Translations under genes and position numbers: made by a program
Origin: Ilex aquifolium
Taxonomy: Eukaryota; Streptophyta; Magnoliopsida; Aquifoliales; Aquifoliaceae
Assembly: GCA_951799425.1 (NCBI GenBank)
Contig: OX637391.1
Location: forward strand, 11,728,551 to 11,792,550
Length of the DNA stretch: 64,000 nucleotides
Reading direction: 5' to 3'
The notes under the pieces: model-generated
Told to the model about the DNA's origin: nothing
Databases searched by the model: none
What the model saw: only the letters and a program-made list of their open reading frames with translations
In this document: positions 23,524 to 36,335 of the stretch, piece by piece
Layout of the letters: each line of letters starts with the position of its first letter
Position numbering within the stretch: the first letter of the stretch is position 1

Positions 23524-26500
23524 TAATGACCAATTGTTTTATATGTGTGACATATTCTTTTTTTTGTATACAAAAGTCATGTATAGTGTTTATGGGCTTG
23601 ATTTAGTGGCATGATTGTTTTTTGTATAAACAGAAAGAGCTAAGTTGGAATCAATTCCTTTTTGCCAATGTTTTGTTGAATCAATTTTTTTTGCTTGTTT
23701 TGCTGGCCATGGGGTGGTGGTTGAGTTTTGCTGAATTAATTTTTTTTGCCTGTGTTTTACTGACCATGGGGTTTTGTTGGGGTGATTTTGGTAATTTGGG
23801 ATGTTTAATGTGCGAAAATATGTAGATACCATTTCTTTTTATGTGCATATCATTTTTTTTATGGATCCCTTTGCCTTTTGTTTATTTTCTCTTATACTCA
23901 GTTTAGAATTCTTTCTTCGTGTGTCATTCTTTGTCTTGCGTTGTTTTGTCATTTCTTGGAAAAGATCATAGCAAATGGAGAAAATGATGAAGGTTAGTTG
24001 TTAGAAGTACCTTTGATTAGGAATGAAAAAGGTCATAGCAATACTAAGTTGTTAGAAGTACGTTGATGAGGAAGATGAACAATCTGGAGTCATTCCTTAT
24101 ATAAGGCTACAGTAGGCAACAAACCATTCTCACCTACCATTCTTACCCATCATTCTCACCGATCATTCCCATTCTAATGGAACTCAAGACTTTGACAAGT
24201 AGTTATACAAGCGGTATTTTTTTTTTTTTTTTGCATTTTTTTTTGCATTTTTTTTTGTTTGGTAAGGACTAATGTTGTTAGGTGGAGACTAAATATTCTA
24301 CCTCTATCTATATAACATAGTGTAACTATATTACTTTTGAGATAAATTCTCTTCATCTTCATCGTCCAGGCCTACAGTATGTCAACACAATATCTGAGTT
24401 ACTTATATATAACTTACACCTCAATTGGCCTACACACATATACAAATGGCAGTGTGCAAGCCATTTTGAATTGTAGGTTACATATAAATAGTTTTTATTC
24501 ACAATATTGGCAATGCTAAAGTGGTGAAAGTTTGTTGTTTGTGAGATATACTTGTTGAAGATATGTGTTTTATGATACATTGTTCTTCTTTTTTTCATAA
24601 TATGACTTCATTCACATTAATATGTTCATATCGTAAGAACAGGTTCGCCGGATTTCATGCCCATTTAGTGTACCAGTGCTACGATGGGAGAATTATTACA
24701 CCACCCATTGCCCTATTTTTGATCACCCTATTTTCGATCGATTAAAAGACATTTTCCCTCCACCTTCAAACAGTTCAACTGATTTCTAGTAAAAAAAAAA
24801 TGCAAATTCAACAACCACCCAACCCAGATGTGAATTGGCATTAGCATCTGGACACAAGTGAGAAACTGGTCTAGGTTATCTATTTGTTTTTTAAGAAAGG
24901 AGAAGTTTTATTGCAAATTAAACTAAAGATTTACAAGAAGGAACAGGAAAGAAAATAATTTTCAATCCTTATTTACAAGGCTTTAATCCTTCAAAAAATG
25001 AAAAAACCAATAAAATTTCCCCATAGCTCTTCGAATTGCTCCCAACAAGCAACAGGTAGACCACCAGACTACTTTGAGCACATTTCCTATTATTACCCTT
25101 TATCATCAAACAGCAACACCGTTTTTCTTCTCAAGAGGATGTCCATTGGTTTGCAAAGGGGCCTTAGAGCTGCTACAAACGGATTAAAAATATCCACATT
25201 CCACCCAAAATATATCTTGCAAAGTACCATTTTTCAAAAATATTTTATATTGTTGAACAATATTAATAACCCGTGCCTTTGCCACCTAAAAAAACTCTTC
25301 AATTTGAAATAAATTTTCAAGGAAACCAAGCAATTGCGAGTTTCAAGGAAACCAAGCAATATGACATCAAATAAAATCAAATAAGAACTCATAATCCCCA
25401 ATTCAAGATTCCAATAAAGTAATCAAACCTAAAATTCAAATCAAATCAAATCATAGCAAAATCAAACCCAAAGTAATCACAACCTTATTTGAAAATTAAA
25501 CCTAAACGCAATCAAAATAAACCTAACATTGAATTTCAAAACCATAACATCCAATCAAATACCACCAATAACAACTATAACATTCAATAAAAGCCCCATC
25601 TTATAATAACGTCCAAAAACCCATTTCATGCAATTAACGTACAATAATCGTCAACGCAACATCCCAACTCATTCGACTAACAAAAACCCTAACATCTAAA
25701 AACCCAACAAACCCTATTTAATTCATTTTCTTGCCGAGGAACAAACTCCAGTTGCTCTTGTAAAAAATTTGCATGGCCAAACCATAAAAAATGCTTTCTT
25801 ACACCCCATAGATTATGTTCTTAAGTAATCAATACAACTCAATACTCATGAAACCATGTATAAACAAAAAAGGCCTAGCAAATAATATGAAATTATGAAC
25901 ATCAATCGGGTGAAGACAGAGAGTCAAATATTAAGAAAGAGAAGAGAGTGCACATGCGTGTATGTTTGGGTTGCTAGGAAGAAATCAGAGAAAGTTTACT
26001 CTGCTTTATAATTGACACAATCCAATCACAAAACACAAATCCCTTCCCGAAAACCCCAAAACCAACCCCCTCCCAAAAGCCCCTCAACCCAGAATCCTGT
26101 GTGTTTTGTGAAAACCCTAAAACAGAAATCAAGCCCTATTGTGTGTGTCGTTGTGTGTGTGTGTGTGTGATAGGAGCAGAAAGAGGTGGAGAGATAGAGA
26201 GAAAGAAGACATAGCTAGTGTGAAGGGAAGAGTGATGAGAGAGAATAGAGAGGGAGAGAGATGTTGCTGAATGGAGAAAGCTTGATCAGTGATATGTAAG
26301 TCACCCAAATCCAACAGGGACAAGTTCGTTAGTGAAGGAATAAGTGTAACTCCATCTGCAAGAATCATTGGCATACATTATATTTGACCACAAAAACTGA
26401 AAATAAGATAAAGATGCCCAAGATGCACACCCTCAATATCATCCAAATAGTGATGCTCTAAACATTGTCTTGTCCCTATTTTTTTTGGCAAGGTGTGTTA

Positions 26501-26635
26501 CAAAATTGATAGCCAACTCCATGCGCATTTCTATACTAGGTTCCTACAAAAGTAAGAAAACATGTGCATTGACATATTAGAAACCCACATTCTATAACAG
26601 TTTTAAAACAACACTATATGATGTACTACAATATT
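23524..26635. other. Spacer between the two convergent Ulp1-type relics
   Basis: AT-rich. It has T runs (24220-24260), A-rich DNA with AAATCAAATC words (25360-25560) and a GT run (about 26143-26170). No gene is supported. The longest open frames are low-complexity. Confidence 0.4.
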
Positions 26636-26639
26636 TTGT

Positions 26640-29600
26640 GTACTATGTACCCTTATAGGAAATTTTGGACCCAAATGTGGCGCCCGAATCATCTCGATGA
26701 TGTACATTTCACAATCGTATCTATTGCTTTGTATCGGCACTTATCTTGGTGTAATGATAGGCCATTTGTCAATTGGGGTGACCTCTTCCGATAACTCCAC
26801 AATTAGACGATGTAGTACATTCACCTGTTCACGAGTATGAAATATGTAGATGATAAATATTGGGATTACACCTTTCACAAAATTTACTTGGAGTACATAA
26901 ACTTTACCGTTTTCACAGCCTGTGTAAATCGGATATGTTTCTTGCCGGGATCACGCAATGTGTCAAGAATCGTGACCTCCTTATTCTCTACATCTACTAC
27001 AATTAAGTACCAATGAATGTCCCCATCATTTATTGGTACATATATCTACAGTATAAAACATGTAAAACAATGATCATTGAGACATCATAAATATTCATTT
27101 ATTAATAAGGAGGACGAATATAATATAAGTAGCAACGTCAAACCTTATCACATTTTTTAATGTCGCAAATGAAATGGTCATAGATGGATCTAAATTTATC
27201 ATCCAATAGACCATTTTCTAACAACTCTACTAAAACATCTTGTTGCTACAAACAACAATCATAACATAGAAATCATAAGCAAATGTAGAAGTTTTGTTTG
27301 TACAAGCATTGCACAACACAGATGAGTTGATACTGTATCGAGAACCATGTCAAAAAGTACCATCGCTCTTGTTTTGTGATGTTGTCGAGCTTTTCATCAT
27401 TCGGCATAATCAAAGGTAGTGCACTTGTTACATGTTAAGTAAACAATAAGTTAAGTGTCATTTAGGAAATGCTTTAAATCCCGCATAATAATTAAAGACA
27501 ATAAGGGCATGAGAGGAAATACACTTACAGAATCGCACACCCATTCTTTTTCACCCAAGGATTGCAAATCTGATCGATTGAGAAAATAGTGGTTTTCATC
27601 AAACCACACCAACTCCTCCCTGCTTATTAAAGTCACATCATAATTCACATGTGTCACGTACAAATTATGACATATATACTTAATTTGACAAATTTTGTAA
27701 TTCACTTACTCTTTGCTCAACTGGGTGTTCAGTATATACGCCTGTAAATTTCGCTTGTAGAAATCTTGATAGGTCTTGATGTGAGGGTACCCACCTTCAG
27801 GAGGAGGAGGATCAGAGTAATCAACATCTTCATCTTGTCAATGTTATGCACACAAAATTTCAATATTAAATTAAAAGTGTATAAAACAGTAGACAATTCC
27901 TGAAACAGTAGAACAAACATAGTCCCGGTACACTCGCCTCTCCAATATCAACTAAGATGACTTTTTCTTTCGACTTGTTGCAAAAATTGTCCAATCGGTC
28001 AAAAAGTTCTTGTATAAAATTCTTCATTGCGTCAAGCTCCGTATACACTTTCGTCGACTCCTCACGCATGGTTTGATTGATGGAGTCTGATCCACCTCTA
28101 ATCTGGTAAGCCTTGCTTCAATTTCCTAAGCAAATAGAAAATGTTTGTTTAACTGAACAAACATCATTGGAAATACAGTTGTTAGGAGAAGGTGTTGAAT
28201 AATACACCTACTTGTTGATGAAACACCGTTGGACCTCTGATGGCTTCATTAACTTCTGGTCGATCAGAGCGCACCTCAGCAAATGCGATTTTAATCTAAT
28301 TCAAGCATGTCAAATATCGTATGTGATAAGTAACATATAATTCCATTTCATGAATAAACTTACAAAAAATTAAATTGTTGTGCGGGAATCACATTGATTT
28401 ACCTTGTCATTTTTGTAACCTACTAACTTCTGTAGTTGCTGTAGTCGATTTCTTATTTTTTCATCACCCCATGATCTAATGCGAGGGGTTGGTCGAGACA
28501 CCAATGGGGCCACAGTCTCCCCTATTGGTGTCGCACACTCAAGGTAGAAAATCTATATGACACACAACATACGATTAATAAAAATAAAATTGCATAAAAG
28601 ACTTGGGTAACCAATATTAACCAAATATAAATATGTTACCATGAGGACAAAAATGCAACTATTGACACTGTGGCGTTGTGTTGACTTGTAATCTTGTACC
28701 CCTGCAATGATGGAATCAAACACAAATTTTGCCTAATTTCCACCCCCTAAAGATGAGACGTCCAAAAGCATGTGGATGAGGAAGGTATTGATTGTGGTCT
28801 TCATTGTGGGGCACATAAATCTCCCCACAACAAATAGAACAAACAAACGCCGAAATTCTTTGGAATCTTCTTTTAATTTCTCTAGCCTAGACTCTATGTC
28901 ACGTAACAACAACTCATTTTTACCATCAAAAAAGCGATTTTTTAAGATCCTCGATTAATTCTGGGGAGCCGGTCGTCTGCAATTCAGCCCCTCCATAATG
29001 TAACCCCAAGATCAATTCGACATCCAATGGAGTAAAAATGAAAGATTGGTTGTACACGTTCAGAATACATGTATTGGGGTCAAATATGCTCAATATACAT
29101 TCATATAAACCCCTTTTGAACTAGTGGATATGCAGACTTAATAAACCCCCCAATCCCATTTGCTTAACACCTTCCTTTTGTATATCACTAAGTGCTCCAA
29201 TTGTTTTAACTAGTATTGAAAGCGAGCATCAGGTTCGAAGAAGATCTAGAAAAATGTTTTAAAAACTCTAGTTAGTGAATAAAAAAATATTGAAATGGTT
29301 GAAAGCTTAAGCTTGGCAGTAACCTTTTTAGTTTTTTGGCGCTTTATAAGCTCTAGTTTTTCTTGTGCTTTTCATGCCCTCTTCTTTGCCCTGTAACATG
29401 CGCTTACAGATGTTAATACAATAAAATATAAAAAAAATTTTAAAAAAATTATGATGATGTGATACTTACATTATAATAATTCAACTGATTGTGTACTGAC
29501 TTGATGACCTGCCAAATGTTGTGGGTTTATGCTTAGTTTTCAAACGCATAAACATTTACTAAAATGTAGAGGTCTCATTGCATTATATATTATTGCCTTG

Positions 29601-31183
29601 ACTAAATAGAAATGCAAATGCAGTTGGTGATCAAAAAGCATTAACACAATTTAAAAAAGAAAAAAGAAAAAGCTCCATAATAAGTTAGCACAAGAAGAAA
29701 TGGTTATCACAAAAAGTGCTAACTGCAAACCAAAATAATTTTAACCTTATAGTCTAATGTTGTACATGCAACCCCTAAACAGCCTCAATTAGTGGTTACC
29801 TTACCCTAAAGCATGATAACCACACCAAAAAACGTGGTAATATCACCCTAAAACGTGTTATTATAATTGCGTGTTATTGAACACAGACGCGCATTAAGCT
29901 TTACCACTAAACTATAAACACATACTTTGCATACATGTTAAAAAAATTAGTGTATTATTCTATAAATCAATACCACATGAACAATGTATGTTATGGAAAA
30001 AATTCTTTTTGATTGTCCCACCATAAATCGGATTCATAGGAGTGGAATAAGTGTCGCTTGAGTGAATCACAACTCCACAATCCTCCATAATTTTTGAAAT
30101 CAAAATTAGGAATGGGAGACTTTCCCACCTATCTTTCATATGATGTACGAAATAATTTCATCAACTGTTAAACATGGTAGATCGATACATATACCCTTCC
30201 AATGGCATAAAAGAGATGAGCTCGATCAATTCCAAAATCAGCAGTATGTCCTCTTAGAATAATATTGCACCTCACTATAAGGTTTAACATTTTATATTTG
30301 GAAGTAAGGTCTTGCTGATAAAATAGTGGATTGTCAACTCTCATCATAATTATTAGGTATACCCTCAATTTCTACATACATCTTCAAACTTAGGTATGTC
30401 TTTAGAATTCTTGAATGGATAGGTAAGTGTATCTTTAGTAACGAAGGGTCGATAAACTCCCAATATTTTTGAAACTAAATTTGGGGTTACTCCAAAACTT
30501 ACATTTCTTACAAGAGACTTAAACTTGTAATCACATTTATCAATATCATGCATGTTTGCATAAAATATCTTCATCAATGTATTATATGTTTTATCCGTCT
30601 TCTTGATATCAACTATAGAATTTCATTGATGAAGATCAAAAATAACATCACATCCCTCATCCTTTAATTGATCCAATAAAGTACCCTTCTCCAATAATAA
30701 AGGCATATAATAAAAGCACTTATCATACCAATATTTGTAATTTTTGTTGAAGAAATATATGTCTCCATTGGATATGGAGTTGGATGAACTTCCTAAATTG
30801 GGTATACAATTGGATGAACTAGCTGCATTGAATGAGGGATCAACTAGATTAGAGGTGGGATCAACTGCATTGGAGGAGGGATCAATGGAGGAAAGATGAT
30901 TACAGTTCTTCTTCCTCTTCATTTTTTCTCCACTGTTATCCACAAATGGCGACGAATTTGTTGCATTGAATGAGGGATCAACTAGATTGGAGGTGAGATC
31001 AACTGCATTGGAGGATGGATCAATGGAGGGAGTATGATTACAGTTCTTCTTCCTCTTCAATTTTTCCCTACTATTATCCAAAACTTTTGGCCTGTACTTC
31101 TTTCTGCCACGTTCAGTTATTATACTGTTATCTGATCTTGCTGTAACAAGAAAAAATCTAGTCAAAAAATAGAGCAATAACAT
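26640..31183 (-). pseudogene. Transposon-type gene with C-terminal Ulp1 protease, minus-strand copy
   Basis: From the 5' side: a Ser/Asn-rich repeat with two KMKRKKNCNH-type basic units (about 31110-30780); WYDKCFYYMPLLLEKGTLLDQ and MMKIFYANMHDIDKCDYKFK; then RCNIILRGHTADFGIDRAHL (30640-30170), which looks like a plant-transposon protein domain. At 28990-28640 SKEFRRLFVLFVVGRFMCP and LIHMLLDVSSLGG match the N-terminal block of the plus-strand copy. The protease starts at NRSDLQSLGEKEWVCDSV (about 27600-27530), then DIHWYLIVVDVENKEVTILD (about 27030) and NRYDCEMYIIEMI (about 26720). The Gly usually after the catalytic Cys is Glu here. The gene is intron-rich and decayed. Confidence 0.68.
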
Positions 31184-31639
31184 GGCAGATTATCTATTAC
31201 TTTTGACTAATAATGACTAAATGAGATGTGAGGAAGATATGATTGCATTACTTTTGAACCATCATTCACAAAAATCATCATTCAATTGTTCAATCCCAAA
31301 AACACATCTCTTATGCAACTATACAAAAATATGACGAAATTGAGAGAGAGAGAGAATGGATACCTCGGAGAAGATGAAGGCAGTGGCAGTGGCTCCGGTG
31401 GTAGTGAAATCGATTTCAATTTCGCTAGCTGAAATCGATTTTGCTCAGGTTTTTGAAATCGCGCTAGCTGAGAGAGGGATAAGGCTGATTTGGGGTTCTT
31501 GTTAGGGTTTTGGGTATGAAAAATCAGGTTTTGAAATCGATTTGGGGTTCTAGGGTTTTGGGTATGGAAATTTTGGAGTAGAGGAGTTCTTTGATTTGGG
31601 GGAATAAGAAAAGAAAAATGGTATGATCGCTATTTGACC

Positions 31640-31760
31640 AGTATAGCGATCTAATCTGGATCGGTCTTGGTTGGGTGTAGCGATCTTGATTTGATCACTC
31701 ATGGTTGGTGTAGCAAACTAATCTGGATCAGTCATGGTTGGGTGTAGCGATCAAGTTTCG
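31640..31760. repeat. Three imperfect repeats with TAGCGATC words
   Basis: About 50-bp units of the form GGTTGGGTGTAGCGATC…AATCTGGATC recur three times just upstream of the minus-strand Ulp1-type relic. They could be subterminal repeats of that element. There is no proof of function. Confidence 0.55.
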
Positions 31761-32239
31761 ATCATGAGTCCAAAATAAATTTCACTTATACGCCTAAACT
31801 ATCACCCTTTTTCAATTTTTCTCTCATATTTTTTATATTAAACCCTCAATTATCTAATTAGTTTCATAATACCCCAAATTTTTTTACCTAATTTAATTTA
31901 ACCCCAAAAGTTGTTAACTTAACACCCAAATATGATAACTTTTTTGTAATTTATTTAGTAGTGAAAAACTTTGTTGTAATAATTTTAACTTAACCCAAAA
32001 TATAACCCCAAAAAATGATAATTTTACCCAAAAAAAAATTGGTCATAACCTTACCGTACTTTAGTTGTAATTTTGCCTAAAATAGTAGTGAACTTACTTT
32101 GATAAACTAATCCTAACCCAAAATATAACCCCAAAAAATGGCAATTTTACCCAAAAAAAATTGGTCATAACCTTACTGTAACATTTTAATACCCAAAAAA
32201 TGTGATAAACTTTAGTTGTAATTTAGCCTAAAATAGTAG

Positions 32240-32812
32240 TGAACTTACTTTGATAACCTAATCCTAACCTCCTAATATTTCTAACTTAATCTAAAATGGT
32301 AAATTTAATGTCACTCAATAACTCCAAATATTGTAAATTTTTCCTTATATTTTTATTTCAGGTTTAAATATGATAAATAATTATCATTTTTTAAAACTAA
32401 TTTTAATTTCTATTATCACTTAAAATATTGGTGAACTTACTTTGATACCTAATCCTAACCTCCTCATATTTTTAACTTAATCTAAAATGGTAAATTTAAT
32501 GTCACTCAATAATCCCAAATATTGTAAATTTTTTGTTATATTTTTATTTCAAGTTTAAATATGATAAATAATTATCATTTTTTAAAACTAATTTTAATTT
32601 CTATTATCACTTAAAATAGTGGTGAACTTACTTTGATAATCTAATCCTAACCTCCTAATATTTTTAACTTAATCTAAAATGGTAAATTTAATGTCACTTA
32701 ATATTCCCAAATATTGTAAATTTTTTGTTATATTTTTATTTCAGATTTAAATATAATAAATAATTATCATTTTTTAAAACTAATTTTAATTTCTATTATC
32801 ACTTATTTTTAA
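32240..32812 (+). repeat. Three 191-bp tandem repeats with two shorter relatives before them
   Basis: The words GTGAACTTACTTTGAT…CCTAATCCTAACC…AATCTAAAATGGTAAATTTAA recur at 32240, 32431 and 32622, exactly 191 bp apart. The copies are very alike. Two units of about 150 bp with the same GTGAACTTACTTTGATAA word lie at about 31975-32239. The near-constant period points to recent unequal exchange. Ty1/copia remains begin right after. Confidence 0.85.
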
Positions 32813-32823
32813 AGTATACCGGT

Positions 32824-34137
32824 TTCACTGACTATGAGTTTTGGGATGTATAGGTGGCTTCAATACATCGCTTTTACTTTTTCGGCATCGTACCAAAAAA
32901 ATAAAAGGAGTATTGAAACCAACTCCCCTATGAATATGCCCAGCCTTGAATGTGCCTCAAATTTATGTTTTTGAGGAGAGAGATTATGACTAAAACAAAG
33001 ACATCCAAATACTTTAGGGTGGGAATAAAAAGGTGGTTTCCCAAGAAGCATTTCGTAAGGCATTTTTTCCTTCAAAAACTGGTGAGGGGATTTTGTTTAT
33101 CAAATATGCAGCTGTAAGGGCACATACCCATTGGTGATTGAGTTTCTGATTTGTATTTCATCAAAAACACCCAAGAACAGCAGCTAAAATCATCAACTAT
33201 TGTCAAAAAATAATGAGCAACAGAATTGCTAGGAATAGTGAAACTTCCCCAAATATCATAATGAATTAACTCAAACGGAAAAATAATCTTTTTATTACTG
33301 GAAGGAAATGGAGATCTGACATGTTTTCCTAATGGACATACATCACAACCAATATTGTTGGAAAAAGACAGATGAATCCAATGCAGAAATAGAACTTGAC
33401 CGACCAGCAGACGGGTGTCGCAAGTGCCAATGCGAAATGTCAAAGGTTGGCTTCACACTGGTATGAAAACTGGTGGAAGGATGTAAATGGTAAAGGCCGT
33501 TCCAGCAACTACCCACTCCAATCGTTCTCTTCGTGGTGATGTTCTGAAAAAGACAACGGTTGGGAATAATGCAGGGATGAATTAATGGCAGTGACACCAA
33601 TTTGAGTTATGGGTGCAGTTGAACCATTTGACATTTGAACATTAGAAAGAGCTGTATTTGGCGACATAGTATGAAGCAGCCGAGGTGTGGAGCACTTGTG
33701 ATTCGTGGCTCCACTGTCAATAATCCAGAGTTATTCTGAAAAGAGGTCAGAGCAATCAGTTCTTTCTACCTTGCTGTAAAATGGCCAAAATATGATTATA
33801 TTGTCCTTGACTTATGGGTGGTGCTAGCAGGGAAGAAGACTGATCGCCAATGGGTATGGGTGTCGAGGATGGAGAAGGAAACATGTATTGTTCAGATGAA
33901 GCAACTAGACCATGTGGTTGAGAGCGTAGCATACTGGATGTACCATCGTTTGAATGCTGTGGGTATCCATGTAGCTTGTAACACTTGGCAGCAGTGTGGC
34001 ATTCTCGACCATAATGATCAGAACGAGTTCGCTGGCGATGCTTAAATCCACTTCGACTTGGTGCTTGATTAGAACCAGATCTATTGTGCTGGAAAAGTTG
34101 GCCATTGGAGCCCATCCCTGATTTGATATTCTAACTA
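32824..34137 (-). mobile_element. Ty1/copia retrotransposon fossil (gag to integrase)
   Basis: On the minus strand a gag end with a zinc-knuckle-like segment (ECHTAAKCYKLHGYP) is followed by a gag-pre-integrase piece (SHWHLRHPSAGRSS) and an integrase core (CPLGKHVRSPFPSS, ELIHYDIWGSF, HYFLTIVDDFS, VFGCLCFSHNLSPQKHKF). RT, RNase H and LTRs are not visible here. It is a broken, 3'-incomplete fossil with several breaks, probably of moderate age since the motifs are easy to read. Confidence 0.85.
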
Positions 34138-34229
34138 TTGGTATTTGATGCTACGGCTAGAGCGGAACCTTCAGGTAATTTAGGAGTTGAAACTGAAAGC
34201 TCCCGCCGATTCTCTTCAAACAATGGGCT

Positions 34230-34679
34230 TGGAATTCGGGTAGGGTTGCAGAATATATTATATTTTTACAATTTTTTAATTATTAATTTTTGGAACATTT
34301 TAACAACTCAATTAAGTAATTTTTGGTTACTTTTACAATTATGCTATTAAAATATAATATAATAATATATAAACCAACACAATAAATCAATAACACTAAA
34401 GAAAATTCTAATAATATGTTCTTTAAAAGTATAAAACACTATGCATAAACAATTGCAATAAAACACAACATATATATAATTTTTTTTAAATGTAAGATTC
34501 ATCCAAGTCGGGTAGGAAGACGGAATTTTTGTGGGTATTCTGTATTCCTACCCGATATTTTACAGAATATCAAAAAAAAATTCTTTAGTAGGCCAATATT
34601 TTGCGGAAGCCGATCAATCGAGTAGAGTCGAGTCGTGTATGGTCGAAATAGGTCAGGTAAACAGAAATTTGAATACCCC
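34230..34679. mobile_element. hAT-like element end (inverse of AGGGGTATTCAAATTTC)
   Basis: The block ends GAAATTTGAATACCCCT and contains GGGTAGGAAGACGG and TACCCGATATTT. It is the inverse relative of 19892-20100. Its left limit is uncertain. Confidence 0.45.
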
Positions 34680-36330
34680 TACTGAACATAATACGAAGAA
34701 GCTACTTAACTGTTATGAATGTGTTACTCATTTTCCTTTGGTTTTCAATATCTACTTAAATCTTACCGTACCTTTCTTAATTGCAGAATAGGAAGCACCA
34801 GGCGCCAATTTTGAAGGTTTAGGATTGTTCTTTAGTAAATATTGTGGCATTTTTAGTTATTGGCATGAAAGCTAATGCAGATTTTTGGTGATATTTTTGG
34901 CCTGTTCTTCAATTGCAATCTGGAATTTGGATGATTGTTTAGATGGCCCTAAGGATTGAAGATTCTCTCAAGCTTCTGTTGCATTTGCAATTGACTGTTG
35001 GTTGTTGATTAGGGATGAGCATGCAGCCTTGTGCTGGATAGCCTCTGGACTTAATCATATACATTATTCATATTTACTTTGTAGCCACCCTCTCCATAAA
35101 GTGAGTCACCCAATCATTTCCAGCTGAGGCTTCTTTTGTGGTTTTGGAGTAACCTTTGTCACTATAGTCCTTTACCCATTCATTCTGGCATATGCCATGG
35201 ATTTTCCTTTAGTTACCTGGTAGTGGCATATCATGTTTTGTGGATCGGACATATAGCACACTCATTTATTTTTAGCCATTTGTATTAGTGGCAATTCGAA
35301 ATTACAAACATCACACATAAATGGCTGTAATTTCCTTTAATTTTGTATGCCTATTTGGTTCTATTGGCCTTTGATCCAATCCTAAGACAGATTTGGGAAG
35401 TTTTCCTTGAGAAGATCGACTTCTAGGGATACTCAAGGCAGAGGTCATCCTATGCAATGTGCATTTTCTTTGTTGCATTTTTTCTACAACTAGTAATGGT
35501 GAGGTTCCATTGAAGACAACTCTCTCGCACAGGCTCCTTGATTTTAGTTAAGTTAAACTGTTGCGGTGTCCTTTTTCTTTGTCTCATTTCACGTACGATT
35601 AAATTAGAAGGCATTTATCCTCCAATGCACGGGAAATATTTAGGTTTTTTCCTGAATTCCTATGACTATGGAAACAGAATATCAAAGCTATTGTACCACA
35701 GTTGTCATGCGTTGTGATGGATGGTGTTGGGGGTTCGATTCATACCATTGGCACAAAACCGAGAAACAGAATTGAACCCCATCATTCCTGCGTTGGCACA
35801 TACATGCCCTCCTCTCCTGGTTGTCTCCGCCTTCAAATGTACTGGGGAAGTAACATGAGTTCCCAGTGCAGTACCATACTATCTACCCTGCATTCTGCCC
35901 ATTGGTTTGTGCAAATCCACATCTTGAACTAGACTCTTTAAGGCATTGTCAAAGTTAATTAGGTATATATACTTTATTTCCTTAAGGTGAGATGGAAAGA
36001 ATCACACGATAATCTGAAGTCCAAACGCTAAAAACATGGGCAACACGTCAAAAGGTTTTGGTTTTTAAGGCATTCTTTATTTTGGGTCGAATTCTTGATT
36101 TACATTCACGTTGAATGATTGACAAGCTTGATGAAAACAGAAACCATTGGTTCCATGATTTCAACAAAGCAAAACCAATCTCCCAAGTAGAAGCAAAAAA
36201 CATGAGCCACTTCCTACTATTTTGCAATGAAACATTTACCATAAATAGGGTTGGAACCATTTACTCAACCCTTGCTGCGGAGTCACTTGAGAGAAGATGT
36301 TGACATTGCCAGTAGTGTAAGCTCAAGAAT
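34680..36330. other. NAGS 3' flank, no further gene
   Basis: Mixed-composition DNA with several short open frames on both strands, none matching a family I know. It contains the region downstream of the NAGS stop, where its transcript should end. No strong poly-A signal can be singled out. Confidence 0.4.
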
Positions 36331-36335
36331 TAAGC

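Noticed and set aside
32240-32812. CRISPR-like regular repeats
   Set aside because: The units are 191 bp, contiguous and lack spacers, in a plant nuclear window.
35702-35932. Possible short protein in the NAGS 3' flank
   Set aside because: No homology recognised, no codon bias and no splice partners.
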